Made by a program: the position numbers and the translations under genes
From: Phycisphaerales bacterium UBA7800
Lineage (GTDB): Bacteria > Planctomycetota > Phycisphaerae > Phycisphaerales > Phycisphaeraceae
Reading direction: 5' to 3'
Length of the DNA stretch: 28,038 nucleotides
Assembly (NCBI GenBank): GCA_002480565.1
Contig: DLCK01000081.1
Span: 1 to 28,038, forward strand
Shown: positions 8,485 to 16,156 of the stretch, piece by piece
Layout of the letters: each line of letters starts with the position of its first letter
Numbering within the stretch: the first letter of the stretch is position 1
Notes under the pieces: generated by a model
The model's input: only the letters and a program-made list of their open reading frames with translations
The model's database searches: none
Told to the model about the DNA's origin: nothing

Positions 8485-9603
8485 TCACGGCTGCACCACC
8501 TCAATCATATCCTGCACATCCTCACCACCCAGAAGCATCACATGCACACCACGAACCCCCAGCATCTTTCGCATCGACGCGATCATCTGCTTTGCCAAGT
8601 CGATACCACACTGACGAATATCCGAAGATTCACGCAATCGCTTTTCAACTGCCCCTGGTAACCAAACCCCTGGCAAACGCTTAACCAACGCCAAACCTTC
8701 TTGACTGACCACCACCGGCACGCCAGCCAACAATGACACACGCTCATGCAATCGCCGGGCAACCATCGCATCACAAAAAGCTTCAAACCTCGGCAAATCA
8801 AACACCATCTGAGTCTGCACGAAATCCGCACCCGACTCGATCTTTTGTTCAAGTTGTAGCAAGGGTAATGTCGCAGGTGTCGAAAATGGATTGATCACCG
8901 CACCTAACCATAAGCGACGTGACGCAGGCTCCCCGGATGCCAATCGCAACATGCCCAGACTATCCATCTGTATAGCCTCCGCATGTCCCTGACCACCATC
9001 ACCTGTCAAGCACATCAAGTTACCCACATCACTGCAATGCATCATCGCAAGCTCCGTTAGCAACTGTGTCTGATCACCATCACGTCCTGTGAGAATCGCA
9101 ATCGCATCAACACCAATCGCTCGCAGATGTCCCGCAGCTTCAGGTGATGGCATCACCGACCGACCCTTAAGCTGGCCAGTCACATTCATCGCTTCAAACC
9201 AAGGTGACAACGCAAGTGCCCTATCCACAAAGCAGCCAAGCTGACCAACCTTGGGGGAATGAATCTCACAGACATGAACAAATGCACCATCACATAATCG
9301 CTTCTGTAATTTGGAGACAACCGCGCGGTCACCTACTGCCTGTGGCGTTGTTGACATGTGATGGCGGGTCTCTATCACAGGTCCATCCAACCAGACACAA
9401 TCCTGCTCAGGCAACGTGCCACATCGCCCATCAAGCGTATCACTGCATGGCCCACGACACAGCCTCTTTGGACATTGAGTCGATGGTGAATTGGAATCAA
9501 CTTGTATTGAACTTGTATGCATCACCGTATTCTGAGGCACTACTTTAAACATCTCAAACCTCACAGCGACCGTCCTGCCATCACTGCATGTTTGTCGGGT
9601 CAT
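8485..9603 (-). CDS. Methylenetetrahydrofolate reductase-like protein with N-terminal MetV-type cysteine motif
   Basis: 372 residues. Residues ~44-72 hold CPKRLCRGPC...DGRC...CVW (Cys44, 49, 53, 61, 69), the cysteine pattern of the MTHFR C-terminal/MetV domain, here placed at the N-terminus. Residues ~90-370 resemble the flavin-dependent MetF barrel: FVHVCEIHSPK, MNVTGQLKG, GVDAIAILTGRDGDQ, NLMCLTGDGG, LGAVINPF, KIESGADFVQTQMVFD and LLAGVPVVVS. The expected role is reduction of 5,10-methylene- to 5-methyl-tetrahydrofolate in the cytoplasm. ATG at 9552 (MFKVV), preceded by GTGAGG, is an alternative start. It probably leads the minus-strand run with the two Mpv17-like genes. No SAM or cobalamin riboswitch was recognised upstream. 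Confidence 0.8.
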   Translation of the reverse strand: MTRQTCSDGRTVAVRFEMFKVVPQNTVMHTSSIQVDSNSPSTQCPKRLCRGPCSDTLDGRCGTLPEQDCVWLDGPVIETRHHMSTTPQAVGDRAVVSKLQKRLCDGAFVHVCEIHSPKVGQLGCFVDRALALSPWFEAMNVTGQLKGRSVMPSPEAAGHLRAIGVDAIAILTGRDGDQTQLLTELAMMHCSDVGNLMCLTGDGGQGHAEAIQMDSLGMLRLASGEPASRRLWLGAVINPFSTPATLPLLQLEQKIESGADFVQTQMVFDLPRFEAFCDAMVARRLHERVSLLAGVPVVVSQEGLALVKRLPGVWLPGAVEKRLRESSDIRQCGIDLAKQMIASMRKMLGVRGVHVMLLGGEDVQDMIEVVQP

Positions 9604-9903
9604 TTACTTGATGAGTCGCATTCGTAGCACATTGTTTTTTCAAAAAAGTAGAAACGAACCATTTACACACAATTCCAATTCCCACACTGTTGAAGGATAC
9701 AAGACCAGGGCAAACGCAAGTACGTTTTTTTGCCTTAGCCAGCCGGCTCGTGTCGAGCCAGGATAGAGTAAAGCTCAAATTCGGGACACAAACAACATGT
9801 TCGATACCCAAACCTTCTTCAGCTACGGATTTCGTCACAACACCCGACAGCTCGCCAAGGCACAAACGTCTACATGCGTTCATCCTGAATACAAGACCAC
9901 AAC
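9604..9903. other. Intergenic region, no gene supported
   Basis: About 300 bases between the MTHFR-like gene and the tRNA promoter. It holds a small perfect hairpin, GGCTCG-TGT-CGAGCC, at 9745-9759 without a T-run, and short homopolymer runs. A 109-codon minus-strand frame reaching into the neighbouring gene has no recognisable protein features. Confidence 0.5.
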
Positions 9904-9935
9904 TTGACAATCCCGTGTAAAACCCGGATTATACT
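9904..9935 (+). promoter_or_regulatory. Probable promoter of tRNA-Ser
   Basis: TTGACA at 9904-9909 is followed by GATTAT at 9927-9932 with 17-nt spacing, overlapping TATACT at 9930-9935. Transcription would start about 15 nt before the mature tRNA end. Which hexamer serves as -10 is uncertain. Confidence 0.55.
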
Positions 9936-9952
9936 GCGTTACCAACCAACCC

Positions 9953-10039
9953 GGTGAGATGGCGGAGCGGTTGAACGCACCGGTCTTGAAAACCGGCGTG
10001 GACTTCGGTCCACCGTGGGTTCGAATCCCACTCTCACCG
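9953..10039 (+). tRNA. tRNA-Ser (anticodon UGA)
   Basis: An 87-nt class II tRNA. The acceptor stem GGTGAGA (9953-9959) pairs with TCTCACC (10032-10038), with discriminator G10039. The anticodon stem CCGGT/ACCGG encloses loop CTTGAAA with anticodon TGA, reading UCA. The long variable arm (GTGGACTTCGGTCCAC region) is typical of tRNA-Ser. The T-arm is GTGGG-TTCGAAT-CCCAC. CCA is not encoded. Its 3' end begins the left copy of the long direct repeat. Confidence 0.96.
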
Positions 10040-10047
10040 CTTCTTTA

Positions 10048-10089
10048 GGCCGAAAATCGCCGTTTTTTACGGGTTTTTCGGCCTTTTTT
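10048..10089 (+). terminator. Rho-independent terminator of tRNA-Ser
   Basis: GGCCGAAAA (10048-10056) pairs with TTTTTCGGCC (10074-10083), with an inner CGCCG region in the loop, and six Ts follow (10084-10089). It lies 9 nt past the tRNA. A near-identical hairpin is present in the right repeat copy. Confidence 0.8.
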
Positions 10090-10176
10090 GTTTCTGTCTC
10101 ATCCTGTCTCAGAGACGCCGGTTGTCTCATCCGTTCTCCCGAAATCGCATGTTTTCGTACATTTGGCGCCCAGTTT

Positions 10177-10203
10177 CGCGCCCAGTCATTTTGACTGGGC
10201 GCG
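10177..10203. repeat. 12-bp perfect hairpin with TTT loop
   Basis: CGCGCCCAGTCA (10177-10188), loop TTT, TGACTGGGCGCG (10192-10203). The stem is perfect here but interrupted by mismatches in the right repeat copy near 24136-24160. It ends the left direct repeat and could be a recombinase arm site or a transcription stop for minus-strand genes. Function is unknown. Confidence 0.55.
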
Positions 10204-10204
10204 C

Positions 10205-10580
10205 GACTACCCGACAATATCTTTGTCAGTCCCGATGTAATGATTGTAGACAACGGTGGTCTGGAAGCGACTTTCGTCCCCGCACCATTTCGCATGTGCC
10301 TGAATCCGGATTGTGGCGTGGCTTACAATGCTCGCCAACCATATAAAACGGACTGTAGAACTCGTGATCGTGAAATCAAGTCAGCCTCGCCCCTGTGAGT
10401 ACTCCCTAGCCCGAGCAAAATATCCGAGAAGCGTGCTTATGTACTTTATTGCTAGGTCTACATCACAACGCTGCATAACCTACCAGAATATTCAACGGCA
10501 GGAATTCAATGTTGATAAAGAACTTTGCCATGGCATTGATGAATAGTCTTGGAAGGTATTGGGCTAATTACCCAATGATT
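10205..10580. other. Intergenic region between the left direct repeat and the divergon
   Basis: Apart from the integrase-like relic on the minus strand, no gene is supported. A hairpin, ATTGGG-CTAATTA-CCCAAT (10558-10576), lies immediately past the stop codon of the last Gfo/Idh/MocA gene of the minus-strand operon and may act as its weak terminator; it lacks a T-run on that strand. Two plus-strand frames of 74-77 codons show no protein-like features. Confidence 0.45.
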
Positions 10581-11612
10581 TTACTTCAAGATCGGTATTA
10601 CTCTGCCTTCTCTACTTGATTGATAGCATGCATCCAGAACGCGAAAACAATTGACGATATGTTCAAGCGTGATGGTTGGCTGCGAATTGGTTTGAATGGC
10701 TTTGACGAAATCGTTGACAAAGCATTGGCCTGCACTCATGCCATATGGAACGAAGCGTGCTTGATCCTGTTGGTAACAGGTGTAGCCGTATCCCAATCCT
10801 TGTTCAATGTTGAGTACGCCTTGGCTGCCGATGACCTGCATGGTACAGTCGGTGGCAAGTTGCGTTTGGGTCGTGGTACGGCCAACAAGCAGTGTACCAA
10901 TACCGCCACCTTCAAAGGTCAAACTCAACAGTGCCATGTCTTCAACACCATGCTTTTTGTAACGCTCGTAAAACATGGCATCCATTCTTGCGAACACATG
11001 CGTGATATTGCAGCCAAAGAATTTGAGCATCGCCAGGATGCCATAGGGGCCGAAGTTGGCTAACTCACCTCGTTTCTCGCTGGCACATTTCTCCTCGGTG
11101 AGAATGTACTGCGGACCACGCGGTTGGAGGTATTGGAAGTGGGCGGCATGCGGTATACCGATAGCGCCTTGTGTCACTTGTTCGATCGCAGGGCGAAACG
11201 CATTGGAAAAGACCGTGGCAGGAATGGCTGCCGTGAAACGGATACCTGATTCGCAGACTGCCTTTGCCAATTGATCCAAACTGCCATTGTTACTGGCGAC
11301 CGGTTTCTCGCAAAGTACGTCAATGCCTTGCTTGGCGCATGCGATGACAACCGATGGATTCTGGCTTGGTGATACCGCGATACTCACAGCATCAATCGTC
11401 TGTTGCTCAAGCATCTGGCGATAGTCCGCGTAGTACGGCACGTTGTGTGATGCAGCAAAATCCATGGCAACCTTGCGCGTTTCCTCCGTGATATCCGGCA
11501 CATCACCTACAGCAACAAGCTGCGTTTGGGGGTGCTCTGCGAGCAGGCGGCCGTAGTCCATTTGATGGCCATGTGAGAAACTGATCAATGCGATTTGTAT
11601 CGGCTTAGTCAT
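10581..11612 (-). CDS. Gfo/Idh/MocA-family oxidoreductase, copy 3
   Basis: 343 residues: N-terminal Rossmann fold (IQIALISFSHGH, VGDVPDITEE, YADYRQMLEQQTIDAVSIAVS), CEKPVAS as the family EKP motif at about residue 100, then the alpha/beta dimerisation domain. The usual GxGxxG is degenerate (SFSHGH), and the D.G.H..D box reads NFGPYGI, so Asp is Asn and His is Tyr; a Tyr there is known in the glucose-fructose oxidoreductase branch. No signal peptide, so cytoplasmic. The start lies inside the end of the previous gene (8-nt overlap) behind GGAGGTGAATC, which indicates translational coupling. It is the last gene of the minus-strand operon. The sugar or cyclitol substrate is unknown. Confidence 0.88.
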   Translation of the reverse strand: MTKPIQIALISFSHGHQMDYGRLLAEHPQTQLVAVGDVPDITEETRKVAMDFAASHNVPYYADYRQMLEQQTIDAVSIAVSPSQNPSVVIACAKQGIDVLCEKPVASNNGSLDQLAKAVCESGIRFTAAIPATVFSNAFRPAIEQVTQGAIGIPHAAHFQYLQPRGPQYILTEEKCASEKRGELANFGPYGILAMLKFFGCNITHVFARMDAMFYERYKKHGVEDMALLSLTFEGGGIGTLLVGRTTTQTQLATDCTMQVIGSQGVLNIEQGLGYGYTCYQQDQARFVPYGMSAGQCFVNDFVKAIQTNSQPTITLEHIVNCFRVLDACYQSSREGRVIPILK

Positions 11613-12642
11613 GATTCACCTCCACAGGCTGACCGGAACGGAATGACTCAACAGCAGCAAGGACACCTGCAAGAACCTGTCGTGAAAACTCAGGGGAAAC
11701 GGGCACGGGTTTCTCTTGCAGGATCGCATCAGCCAGTTCACGGATCATCGCTGCAAAATTATCTTCCTCAGGCGTCAGGTACATATGCGAACCCGGGAAA
11801 TGCATGCCATCCTTGTTGAACAGACTCACACTCAAATCTTTGGAGGGCGACATCACAATGGTGCCTTCGGTGCCGATGATATGCAGTCCCGTCCCAGGCA
11901 TGGAATATGCCTGGGGCTGCATCATGCGGTTCTCTTCAAACAGTCCCATCGCACCCTTGGCAAAGCGGACATTGATTGAAAAGAACTCCCATAGAGGAAC
12001 ACCTTCCTGACCCGGATGTCCGATGGTGTAAACATTCTGTGGTTGGTCATTGAGCATCCAACTCAGCAGGTCCAATGAGTGCATGGCATTGTGGACCAGC
12101 AGGTGATCGACCTCACCTTCCGAGGCTGCTTTGGGCCAATGATCCGGGCGCCAGAATGAAGGACAACCGCCATGCATACGGGCAAAAACCGGCTTGCCAA
12201 TATCACCACTGTGAACACGCTTGACGATGTCCTGACATTTGGGAACCCAACGCATTGATTGGACGCACATTAGTTGGACTTTATTTTTCTGGGCAACTTC
12301 AATCATCTTTTTTGCGTCATCGGTGTTGGTGGCTATGGGCTTTTCAACCAGGACATGTTTGCCTTGCTGCATCGCAGCGATCGCCAGTGACGCATGGGTA
12401 TGATCGGGCGTGACCAGGTCAATGAGGTCAATGTCTGGGCATTCAAACATTTGCTGCGCCGAAGTGAAGCAATGTTGTACGTCGTACTGTTGGGCAAAGG
12501 ACTGAGCCAATGATTCGTTGATATCGCAAACGGCATAAAGCTGTGTATTGCCGCTGAAGCGATGTGCTTTGGCATGGTTGTTTGCCACACCATGGCAGCC
12601 GATCTGGCCGACCCGAAGTTTGCCGGGAGCTCTGTGAGACAT
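11605..12642 (-). CDS. Gfo/Idh/MocA-family oxidoreductase, copy 2
   Basis: 345 residues from the chosen start (MSHRAPGKLRVGQIG), which has AGGA about 8 nt upstream. A longer frame from 12699 adds 19 residues without a ribosome-binding site or family-like sequence. The NAD(P)-binding Rossmann fold shows VGQIGCHGVA, DLIDLVTPDHTHASLA and VEKPIA. The C-terminal domain keeps the catalytic box as HNAMHSLDLL with His and Asp. FARMHGG and GTEGTIVMSPSKDL are typical of family members acting on sugar derivatives. It follows the GH92 gene and overlaps copy 3. Cytoplasmic NAD(P)-dependent sugar oxidation or epimerisation is likely; the substrate is unknown. Confidence 0.9.
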   Translation of the reverse strand: MSHRAPGKLRVGQIGCHGVANNHAKAHRFSGNTQLYAVCDINESLAQSFAQQYDVQHCFTSAQQMFECPDIDLIDLVTPDHTHASLAIAAMQQGKHVLVEKPIATNTDDAKKMIEVAQKNKVQLMCVQSMRWVPKCQDIVKRVHSGDIGKPVFARMHGGCPSFWRPDHWPKAASEGEVDHLLVHNAMHSLDLLSWMLNDQPQNVYTIGHPGQEGVPLWEFFSINVRFAKGAMGLFEENRMMQPQAYSMPGTGLHIIGTEGTIVMSPSKDLSVSLFNKDGMHFPGSHMYLTPEEDNFAAMIRELADAILQEKPVPVSPEFSRQVLAGVLAAVESFRSGQPVEVNHD

Positions 12643-12711
12643 GTTGATGTTCCTGATGAATGTCATGGGATGATGCTTCAATACTTTGAAATCAGCCATA
12701 CAGGATGGTGG

Positions 12712-14892
12712 TCATGGAATTGTTTTGATTGCGGGTTGATGGCTGGTGTAAACCAGATCACAACCTTTCATCAGTTGGGAATGATCAAGGGTGATGGATG
12801 GATGCGGTTTGCCATTCACATGAAGCTGTCCACTTACCTCGTGAATCGCTGAGTGTTTGTTGTGTAGACGAACCACGTTTGACGGGCCGGTGATGAACGT
12901 TGCTTTCTCAACCAGTGGCAAACTCAATGTGTATTGCCCGCTGGCAAGACATGTCGGGTACAACCCCAATGCGCTGAGGACGTACCACGCTGACATCTCA
13001 CCATTGTCTTCATCGCCAGGCAGTGAGTCAGGGGTGTACAACTCGGTGAGGACACGCCGCACCCATGCATTGGTTTTCTCCGGCGCGCCAGCATGTGCCA
13101 TCAGATACAGCATGTGATGCACGGGTTGGTTGCAGTGTGCATACTGGCCAAACGGCACGCACGCCATTTCGGTCATCTCGTGAATCTCGTAGTCATAGCC
13201 ACCAATGTTAAATCGCGGGTCGTCCAGCAGCATGGCTTGCATGCGCTCAACCAATATGTCATTGCCGCCGAGCAATTCTGCTAATCCCTGCGGGTCGTGT
13301 GGCACGGCCCAGAGATAATGATTGGCACAACCTTCGCAATAGGAACCGCCCCAGTCATAGGGATCAAACGGCTCAACCCAACTGCCATCGGCATTTTTCC
13401 CACGGAAATAGCCGGTTTTTGCATCAAAGAGATTACGATAGTTTTGAGCACGCTGGGCAAAACGTTGTGCATCATCGTGTTTTCCCAGTGCCCGTGCCGC
13501 CTGACTGATGGTGTAATCACAATACGCAAAGTCCAACGTCTCGGAGACGCCATGATGCACACGGTCTTGAGGGACGTAGCCAAGCTTCAGATAATCCGCG
13601 ATGCCGTTGCGACCGTAAGTGCCTGCATCATCTCCCACCTGCGTCGCGCTTTGGACGATGGCTTGATAGGCAAGTTCATGATCAATATCCGCAGTGCCTT
13701 TGACAATCGCGTCGGCAAAAACGGCTTCGGCATGCGAACCGCACATGGCGTTGCGATACCCGGGACTGGCCCACTTGGGTAACCACCCGCCTTCGCGATA
13801 GGCATTGAGCCAGCCTTGGAGTAGTTGACTATAGACCTGTGGATACACGACCGACAGCAACGGGTAAAGTGTGCGATGCACATCCCAGAAGCCTTGATCG
13901 GTGTATAGGAGACCGGGGTGGACTTTGTCGTCGTAGGGACTGTAGTGGTGAAGCTTGCCGTGTTCATCAACTTCATGCAGGCCACGTGGGAAAAGCAGAC
14001 AGCGATAAAGCGCAGTGTAAAATGTTCGGCGAATGGTCGTATCTTGTGTTTGAATGTCGATGTGATCAAAAAGCTTCTGCCAACATGCATCGGCTTGTGT
14101 GCGGATTTGCTCAAGTGTTTGGCCGGCAAGTTCACGATCCAGATTGAGCATCGCTTGTTGTGGACTGATAAACGAGCTTGCGATGCGTGCCGTAACGGTG
14201 GACGCAACGTTGGGCTCGAATTGCACGTAGGCAGTGATGTTGTCACCGCTATGCGATCGTTGCGTCATCACGCATTGCTCGGTGGATCCTGTGCCAAACG
14301 ATTTGATTGGGCAATCGAATTGGATCACATAATGACAGGCAAAGTTCGGCAGGACACCGCCATGATTAGCATGGGTGGTGCAATGGATACGACGGTGCTG
14401 CGGTTGAATGCTGATCTGGCCGGTACCTTCGGGCAGTTCGAGTATCATGCCCGGTTGCTTATCGTAGCGATAGTGCATTGCAGTCGCGCAACCGTGTTGC
14501 GTCACCGCCCACTGCATGTCGATGCCGTAGCGTTGCATTCGCACTGCACCACCACCGGGGCCGGTTTGTTGCATGTCCCATTGATAGGTGCTGCTGCGTT
14601 TTTCGGCAGAGATGCAGGGTTTACCTGTGATGGGCATCAGCACCATCTGACCGTAATCACCGATCCATGGCGAGGGTTGATGTGTCGCACGTAGCCCCTG
14701 AAATTTGGGATCATGATGGTGATAAAACCATTTGCCTTGACGCGTTTGCGCCGACCAGCAGGTCATGCCCCAGGGCATCGTCATTGCTGGATAGGTATTG
14801 CCCGTGGACAGGTCGAACGTGGAATCGCTGCCTTGAAAAATGTTGGCTAGTTGAAGCGTGTTAGTTGGATGCGCGGTTTGGCGTTGAAGCAT
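12712..14892 (-). CDS. GH92-family exo-alpha-mannosidase, apparently cytoplasmic
   Basis: 726 residues from the ATG at 14892, one nt past the upstream stop and about 9 nt after GGAGG; a longer frame from 14928 is less likely. N-terminal beta-sandwich (NIFQGSDSTFDLSTGNTYPAMTMPWGM, also seen in family members as G...NTFPGA..PFGM) and (alpha/alpha)6 barrel. Family landmarks are GFWDVHRTLYPLL, GGWLPKW, SETLDFAYCDYTISQ, NQPVHHMLYLM and GDEDNGEMSAWYVL with Asp627, Glu628, Asp629 and Glu632 in the calcium-dependent catalytic region. GH92 enzymes remove alpha-linked mannose by inversion. Most are secreted; here no signal peptide is seen, so it would act on imported oligosaccharides, consistent with the GH130 enzyme on the other arm. 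Substrate linkage cannot be told. Confidence 0.92.
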   Translation of the reverse strand: MLQRQTAHPTNTLQLANIFQGSDSTFDLSTGNTYPAMTMPWGMTCWSAQTRQGKWFYHHHDPKFQGLRATHQPSPWIGDYGQMVLMPITGKPCISAEKRSSTYQWDMQQTGPGGGAVRMQRYGIDMQWAVTQHGCATAMHYRYDKQPGMILELPEGTGQISIQPQHRRIHCTTHANHGGVLPNFACHYVIQFDCPIKSFGTGSTEQCVMTQRSHSGDNITAYVQFEPNVASTVTARIASSFISPQQAMLNLDRELAGQTLEQIRTQADACWQKLFDHIDIQTQDTTIRRTFYTALYRCLLFPRGLHEVDEHGKLHHYSPYDDKVHPGLLYTDQGFWDVHRTLYPLLSVVYPQVYSQLLQGWLNAYREGGWLPKWASPGYRNAMCGSHAEAVFADAIVKGTADIDHELAYQAIVQSATQVGDDAGTYGRNGIADYLKLGYVPQDRVHHGVSETLDFAYCDYTISQAARALGKHDDAQRFAQRAQNYRNLFDAKTGYFRGKNADGSWVEPFDPYDWGGSYCEGCANHYLWAVPHDPQGLAELLGGNDILVERMQAMLLDDPRFNIGGYDYEIHEMTEMACVPFGQYAHCNQPVHHMLYLMAHAGAPEKTNAWVRRVLTELYTPDSLPGDEDNGEMSAWYVLSALGLYPTCLASGQYTLSLPLVEKATFITGPSNVVRLHNKHSAIHEVSGQLHVNGKPHPSITLDHSQLMKGCDLVYTSHQPAIKTIP

Positions 14893-14893
14893 G

Positions 14894-16099
14894 TCACTGC
14901 ACCTCCAACGTGTTGGATGGTTGATCAAGTGGATATCGCAAAGTGTTCGCCCAACTCTCTGGCACGTTTGGCATTTGCATTACGCGTCCGTCAAGACGTA
15001 GTGACTGCGTTGCCAGACAACCTGCAGCTACGCTGTAACGTGCATCGATCGGACTGACGGATGGTTGAATCTCACCACGCACAAACTGCAAAAACTCAGC
15101 AACGATTTTGGGGTCCGCACCACCATGTGACTTGATATCCCCCCTCAAGATGTGCTGTTCATCACCACGTTCCTTGTAGTCCGGCGGTTTGTTCCAGAGT
15201 CGAATCTCAACATCACCTGCATAGTCACCGTAGTTTTCAATGCGACCTTCCGTGCCGATGACGGTGTAGTTCCGCCAGGCATCGGGGGTGAAGTGGCATT
15301 GCTGATAGCTTGCAAAGACGCCGTTATCCAGTTGCATCTGCATCATGCTCAGGTCTTCGACATCAATGGTTGGGTTGAGGCCTGTTTGTGCGCTGGGGGG
15401 CCAAAGATCAGGAACGCTGCGAATCTGCGGTTTTTCTTCGGGCTTGCGCCGGTCTGTGACATCGCCATACACCGTCAGCGCGCCCATGGCATGGACACGC
15501 TGTGTGTACCCGCCACCGAGCATATGAATGATGTCAATGTCGTGAGCGCCTTTTTGCAAAAGCAGACTGTTGGAGAATCGACGCTCCGCATGCCAGTCTT
15601 TGAAGTAGGCTTCACCGCCGTAGGAAATGAAGTGACGGACCCAGATGGCTTTGACTTTGCCGATGCGCCCATCATCGATGAGTTGTTTCATTTTCAAGAC
15701 AAACGGCATGTGACGCATGTTGTGACCGACGTAGAGCTTTGAACCACTACGGTAAGCGGCTTCCAGAATGCGGTCACAACCTGCAATGTCTATCGCAATC
15801 GGTTTTTCCAGATAGACCGCTTTGCCTGCTTCCAAGGCTGCGACCGCATGTTCCTCATGACAGAAGTCCGGCGAGGCAATGAAGACCGCATCAATGTCGC
15901 GCCGATCAAGCATCCGACGATAGTCGTCATACAGTAAGACGTCCGAGTCGATTCGCTTGGCAAAGGCATCAAGCGCATCAGGGCTGATATCGGCACCGGC
16001 AACCAAACGACTGCCTTTGCCCGGAAGATGAGCATAGTCTGCAACACCGCCGCGCCCGCCAACACCTATCACTGCGATTTGTAAATCGTCACACATCAT
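14894..16099 (-). CDS. Gfo/Idh/MocA-family oxidoreductase, copy 1
   Basis: 401 residues. Canonical Rossmann motif AVIGVGGRGG, then FIASPDFCHEEHAVAALEAGKAVYLEKPIA and the catalytic box KGAHDIDIIHML with His and Asp. The longer C-terminal part (NYTVIGTEGRIENYGDY, SVSPIDARYSVAAGCLATQSLR) fits the planctomycete sugar-dehydrogenase-like branch. It lies 57 nt after the regulator gene and 1 nt before the GH92 gene, so it is second in the minus-strand operon. It probably oxidises or epimerises a sugar released by the glycosidases. No signal or Tat peptide is seen. ATG codons at 16099 and 16096 are both possible. Confidence 0.92.
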   Translation of the reverse strand: MMCDDLQIAVIGVGGRGGVADYAHLPGKGSRLVAGADISPDALDAFAKRIDSDVLLYDDYRRMLDRRDIDAVFIASPDFCHEEHAVAALEAGKAVYLEKPIAIDIAGCDRILEAAYRSGSKLYVGHNMRHMPFVLKMKQLIDDGRIGKVKAIWVRHFISYGGEAYFKDWHAERRFSNSLLLQKGAHDIDIIHMLGGGYTQRVHAMGALTVYGDVTDRRKPEEKPQIRSVPDLWPPSAQTGLNPTIDVEDLSMMQMQLDNGVFASYQQCHFTPDAWRNYTVIGTEGRIENYGDYAGDVEIRLWNKPPDYKERGDEQHILRGDIKSHGGADPKIVAEFLQFVRGEIQPSVSPIDARYSVAAGCLATQSLRLDGRVMQMPNVPESWANTLRYPLDQPSNTLEVQ

Positions 16100-16156
16100 C
16101 GATGTCTCTTGCTAACGGGTAAAAATACCTTGAAAATCAGGGGAAAACGCATCGAT

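Larger units (their letters stand above)
10016..10204. repeat. Left copy of a long direct repeat, starting in the tRNA-Ser 3' end
   Basis: Positions ~10040-10204 match ~24010-24162 at roughly nine bases in ten, apart from a 12-bp segment at 10171-10182 missing from the right copy. Similarity fades into the T-arm and acceptor strand of the tRNA (GGGTT, ATCCCA, CACCGCTTC). The copies lie just under 14 kb apart in direct orientation and bracket the whole sugar divergon. A repeat that starts inside a tRNA 3' end is the expected layout of an attachment site or of a duplicated tRNA flank. Confidence 0.8.
10042..10380 (-). pseudogene. Possible remnant of a tyrosine recombinase C-terminus
   Basis: On the minus strand an open stretch of 57 codons (10380 to a stop at 10207-10209) includes KWCGDESRFQTTVVYNHY. 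This resembles the WxGH...TT..Y box around the catalytic tyrosine of tyrosine recombinases, with His replaced by Asp. After an apparent frameshift, a second open frame (NVRKHAISGERMRQPAS, then QDETETKKAEKPVKNGDFRP) runs to the tRNA end. The right repeat copy keeps the second frame open, with a deletion of exactly four codons. There is no intact start or full-length domain. The integrase identity is tentative. Confidence 0.3.

Noticed and set aside
9939..10295. 118-codon minus-strand frame as an intact gene
   Set aside because: Its C-terminal third (VGFEPTVDRSPRRFSRP...) is only the antisense of the tRNA-Ser, a well-known false call. The middle is treated as a possible recombinase tail remnant, not an intact protein.
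13297..14694. Plus-strand frames of 161 and 258 codons
   Set aside because: Both are shadows of the GH92 gene and show no independent domain or ribosome-binding site.
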